Source: Alternaria dauci (lineage: Eukaryota > Ascomycota > Dothideomycetes > Pleosporales > Pleosporaceae). Taken from it: a DNA stretch of 64,000 bases. The notes below the pieces were generated by a model that saw only the letters and a list, made by a program, of their open reading frames with translations, was not told where the DNA came from and did no database searches. Positions 62,591-64,000 of this stretch are shown here, piece after piece. The stretch lies in assembly GCF_042100115.1 (NCBI RefSeq), contig NC_091272.1, forward strand, positions 1,984,001 through 2,048,000, read 5' to 3'. Every line of letters begins with the position of its first letter. The first letter of the stretch is position 1. The translations under genes and the position numbers were made by a program.

Positions 62591-63536
62591 TACTTAATAC
62601 GATTATAAGATAGGGATAAGCTAGCTAAGGACCTACTACAGCTATCTATTATAGTCCCTACTTATAACTATCTTAATATACACCTCTTACTCTATTATAA
62701 GCGTGCCCCTAGCTACTATTATATTACTTAGCTTCTTAATGCGAACGTTCTACTCTATAGTAATAGATAACCTTACTTCTATATTTATCCTAGTGCTAGC
62801 TAGTAAAGCGATACTACCTAGGCGAATAAGAGTTATAGTAAATAAGCTATCTATATAGAAGAGAATTTTATATTAGTCCTTAGTAGTATTATCTAATAAG
62901 TTTAGAAAGGAGAGGTAGGTGTCTAGGAAGGGGCTTAAGACACTATAAGGCTTAAGATTATTATAGTTTAAGCTAATTTAATCCTTAGTGTACTAGTGCT
63001 TTACGTCTACGTTAGTATTAATATTAAGTACTATCTATAACTCTAGGAATAGCTGTTTAATACCTATAGCGCGATTATACATTATAAGGCGTATAGTATT
63101 AAAGAAGGTATTTCTCTTTAGTAGTAAGCTTTAGGATAGAGGTAAGTCTAGGTACCTAAAGTGTTCGCTTAAACCTTAGGCTAACCCGCACTAAGTGTTA
63201 AAGTAGAAGTTAAGAAATAGAAATTTAAAGAGTTACTTAAATATTTCTATAGCCTTAAGTACTATAGTTACGAGCCTAGAGGTAAGCTATAAACTACAGT
63301 TATTAACTAAAAAACTCCTCTTCTACTTTAACTCCTCTTCTCCCTAACGTCGCTATAACTATCTAGAACCGCTTAAAGTTTAGGGCTTTAGTTTTAACCT
63401 ATCTATTATTAAACTATATATAGCTATATATAGCACAAATAGGTATTTAGGAAATATACCTTTACTATAATTTATTATAGTATCTTTTAATAGTGTTATA
63501 CTTACGTCTTTTACTAGCACGTTTATTATTTAAATT
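62591..63536 (+). mobile_element. Retrosequence family, copy C (5'-truncated, lightly RIPed, with intron-like segment)
   Basis: Inserted in Gypsy 2b with a 17-bp target duplication, ACCCTTCTATTAATACC at 62574-62590 and ACCCTTCTGTTAATACC at 63537-63553. The empty site is intact in copy a near 35270-35290. It begins at a position internal to copies A and B (truncated at the same end that LINE-type copies lose) and ends ATTATTTAAATT. It keeps many TG, CA and CG (for example GCGTGCCCC, AATGCGAACG), so it is younger than its host. It has two units of the 17-bp minisatellite. Confidence 0.72.
63142..63195 (+). other. Canonical 54-bp intron-like segment in copy C
   Basis: Starts GTAAGT (after AGAG), has GCTAAC at 63180-63185 as a branch site and ends TAAG before TGTTAAAG. 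Copies A (17162/17163) and B read AGAGTGTTAAAG or its RIPed form directly across the junction. The segment is therefore present or absent exactly at splice boundaries. Size and signals match introns of the real genes in this window (52-71 bp). Confidence 0.7.
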
Positions 63537-64000
63537 ACCCTTCTGTTAATACCCGCCGTACTAGTAGGATTAGTACTAACCCTTTAGCTATAGCTTTTTA
63601 AGTTCCTAACTATTTATTAAGAGATTCTAGCTTATTATATTATTAACTCTATATTCTACTTCTATATAAATACCTAAGTTACTTATAAGCTCTATTTCCT
63701 AAGATATTTATTATAGCTTCCAAGGTTTAAGTTCTAGGCTAGCCTAATTAATTCTTAGGTTTAGTATTTTATTAACTAACTTATCTACTTCTATATTAGT
63801 AGGGGCCTTTCTAGGGGGTAACTAAGTTAGTTAATAGTACTAATTATCTTCTCTAATTAAGATAGATAATTTTAGGGTTTAGAAAATTTATATAAAGATA
63901 TTAGGTAGGTTATAGCTTACTATAAGTATATACTAAATAGCTATTAGCTTAGGTAGGGTAAACTCTACCTTAAGGGTAATTTCTTTAATTACCTCTAATA

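Larger units (their letters stand above)
50646..64000 (-). mobile_element. Gypsy LTR retrotransposon 2, copy b, inverted and running off the window
   Basis: The 3' LTR lies at 50646-50862 (217 bp, reverse complement of the 33020 LTR), followed rightwards by the reversed polypurine tract TCCCTCCCTTACTT. The body matches copy a in reverse order: accessory units at 51580-56578, the RT box near 59460, and 34830-35290 of copy a at about 63540-64000. About 1.8 kb of its 5' end should lie beyond the window. It is interrupted by retrosequence copy C. Confidence 0.8.

Overview
This window looks like nuclear DNA of a filamentous ascomycete (Pezizomycotina, most likely a Dothideomycete-type genome). Genes carry 50-70 bp GT-AG introns with CTRAC/CTAAC branch sites. 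They encode typical fungal families: a GT90 glycosyltransferase, a secreted tyrosinase, an SDR, and a relic of a FunK1-type kinase. About three quarters of the window is AT-rich repeat DNA in which CA and TG dinucleotides are almost absent while CG survives. That is the signature of heavy repeat-induced point mutation (RIP). Because ATG contains TG, these blocks have essentially no start codons.

Layout. 1-8110: ordinary gene-bearing DNA with three intact genes (GT90 enzyme 2359-3762, secreted beta-propeller-like protein 4266-5348, tyrosinase 6738-8109). 8630-11930: mosaic of a RIPed TIR element carrying a solo LTR, an SDR gene broken by stops inside a local RIP patch, and short unique islands. 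11930-18110: RIPed nest of retrosequences, with four copies of a SINE-like repeat, a 1.45-kb retrosequence (copy A) and a 553-bp miniature LTR element. 18150-25590: a second GC-normal island with a Fot1/pogo-like deletion derivative, a complete-length but stop-riddled Tc1/mariner element, a FunK1 relic, a 366-residue hypothetical gene, a minus-strand gene with a WW-like segment plus a PD-(D/E)XK-like motif, and a 126-bp foldback element with perfect 49-bp arms. 25590-64000: continuous RIPed nest. Retrosequence copy B (26787-49606) is split by a 7.2-kb Gypsy element (27202-48600), itself split by a 14.2-kb Gypsy element (33020-47208). A second copy of the 14-kb element lies in opposite orientation from 50646 to beyond the window end and carries a younger retrosequence (copy C, 62591-63536).

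Most notable: the A/B/C retrosequence family has 10-17 bp target duplications, and copy C contains a canonical 54-bp intron-like segment that is absent, exactly at its splice junctions, from A and B. Also notable are a duplicated, apparently antisense accessory reading frame 3' of pol in the 14-kb Gypsy family, and a ~75-bp patch of RIP-type mutation that takes out the SDR active site while the flanking coding sequence is nearly clean. I see no coordinated pathway or defence operon; the three left-hand genes appear independent of one another.
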